Shown here one piece after another: positions 5,863 through 5,932 of a stretch of 5,932 nt of DNA. The translations under genes and the position numbers were made by a program. The notes beneath the pieces are model-generated. The model saw nothing but the letters and a program-made list of their open reading frames with translations. It had not been told where the DNA came from and did not search any database. This stretch comes from an uncultured Bacillota bacterium. Its GTDB lineage: Bacteria; Bacillota; Clostridia; Peptostreptococcales; Anaerovoracaceae. Numbering within the stretch: position 1 is the first letter of the stretch; the number at the start of each line of letters is the position of its first letter. The stretch covers positions 1-5,932 of the forward strand of contig CAMJRV010000168.1 in assembly GCA_946408315.1 (NCBI GenBank), read 5' to 3'.

Positions 5863-5932
5863 GGAAAAGGCACTATTCAGAGGCAGCGGTGACGCCGTTA
5901 AGGAATTATAATTGATCATTTATGGAGAATAT

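Noticed and set aside
5859..5915. 18-codon frame starting at the ATG overlapping the TGA of the second larB tail
   Set aside because: The ATGA overlap looks like translational coupling, but the frame is very short, lacks a recognisable product and has no independent ribosome site.
5922..5932. Possible start of the next gene (ATG at 5922, or an ATG completed just past the window after GGAG at 5924-5927)
   Set aside because: Only a few bases are present. larC would be a natural neighbour, but nothing in the visible codons can confirm it.
1..5932. CRISPR array, tRNA, rRNA or insertion sequence
   Set aside because: No regularly spaced direct repeats, no cloverleaf or rRNA-like stretch and no transposase were seen. 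The only recombinase looks like a Xer protein without visible element ends.

Overview
The window looks like chromosomal DNA of a low- to mid-GC Firmicute, most likely a Clostridia-class anaerobe. The reasons are the core block rplS-rbgA-rnhB, strong AGGAGG-type ribosome binding sites, a lipoprotein with a stalk/copper-amine-oxidase-like C-terminus, and the nickel-pincer cofactor gene larB. GC content is roughly half by eye. I cannot name the species.

Layout: (1) Positions 1-54 hold the first 18 codons of an unidentified minus-strand gene. Its upstream leader (about 55-165) contains two strong stem-loops. (2) A divergent promoter at 233-261 drives a XerC/XerD-type tyrosine recombinase (296-1186). 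(3) A second good promoter (1194-1222) and a structured leader precede rplS, ribosomal protein L19 (1336-1683). A weak hairpin separates it from rbgA (1739-2572, 50S-assembly GTPase) and then rnhB (2614-3282, RNase HII). (4) An extended -10 promoter right after the rnhB stop probably starts a 521-residue lipoprotein gene (3331-4896). (5) A perfect 15-bp inverted repeat precedes larB (4987-5733). (6) Downstream of larB lies an 81-bp hairpin-rich insert, followed by a second, synonymously diverged copy of the last 15 codons of larB (5815-5862).

How the genes work together: rplS and rbgA belong together functionally, since L19 is a 50S protein and RbgA matures the 50S subunit. rnhB is a common neighbour of rbgA in Firmicutes. 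The recombinase, lipoprotein and larB look like separate transcription units flanking that core. larB makes the first intermediate of the nickel-pincer nucleotide cofactor; its usual partners larC, larE and larA are not in the window.

The most unusual observation is the repeated larB tail. All seven codon differences are silent, so the two ends diverged while both were under protein-level selection. This suggests a past allele replacement, a collapsed tandem duplication, or an integration event at the 3' end of larB. I see no complete undescribed system. The other points of interest are a non-canonical catalytic residue in the recombinase and several strong intergenic RNA/DNA hairpins.
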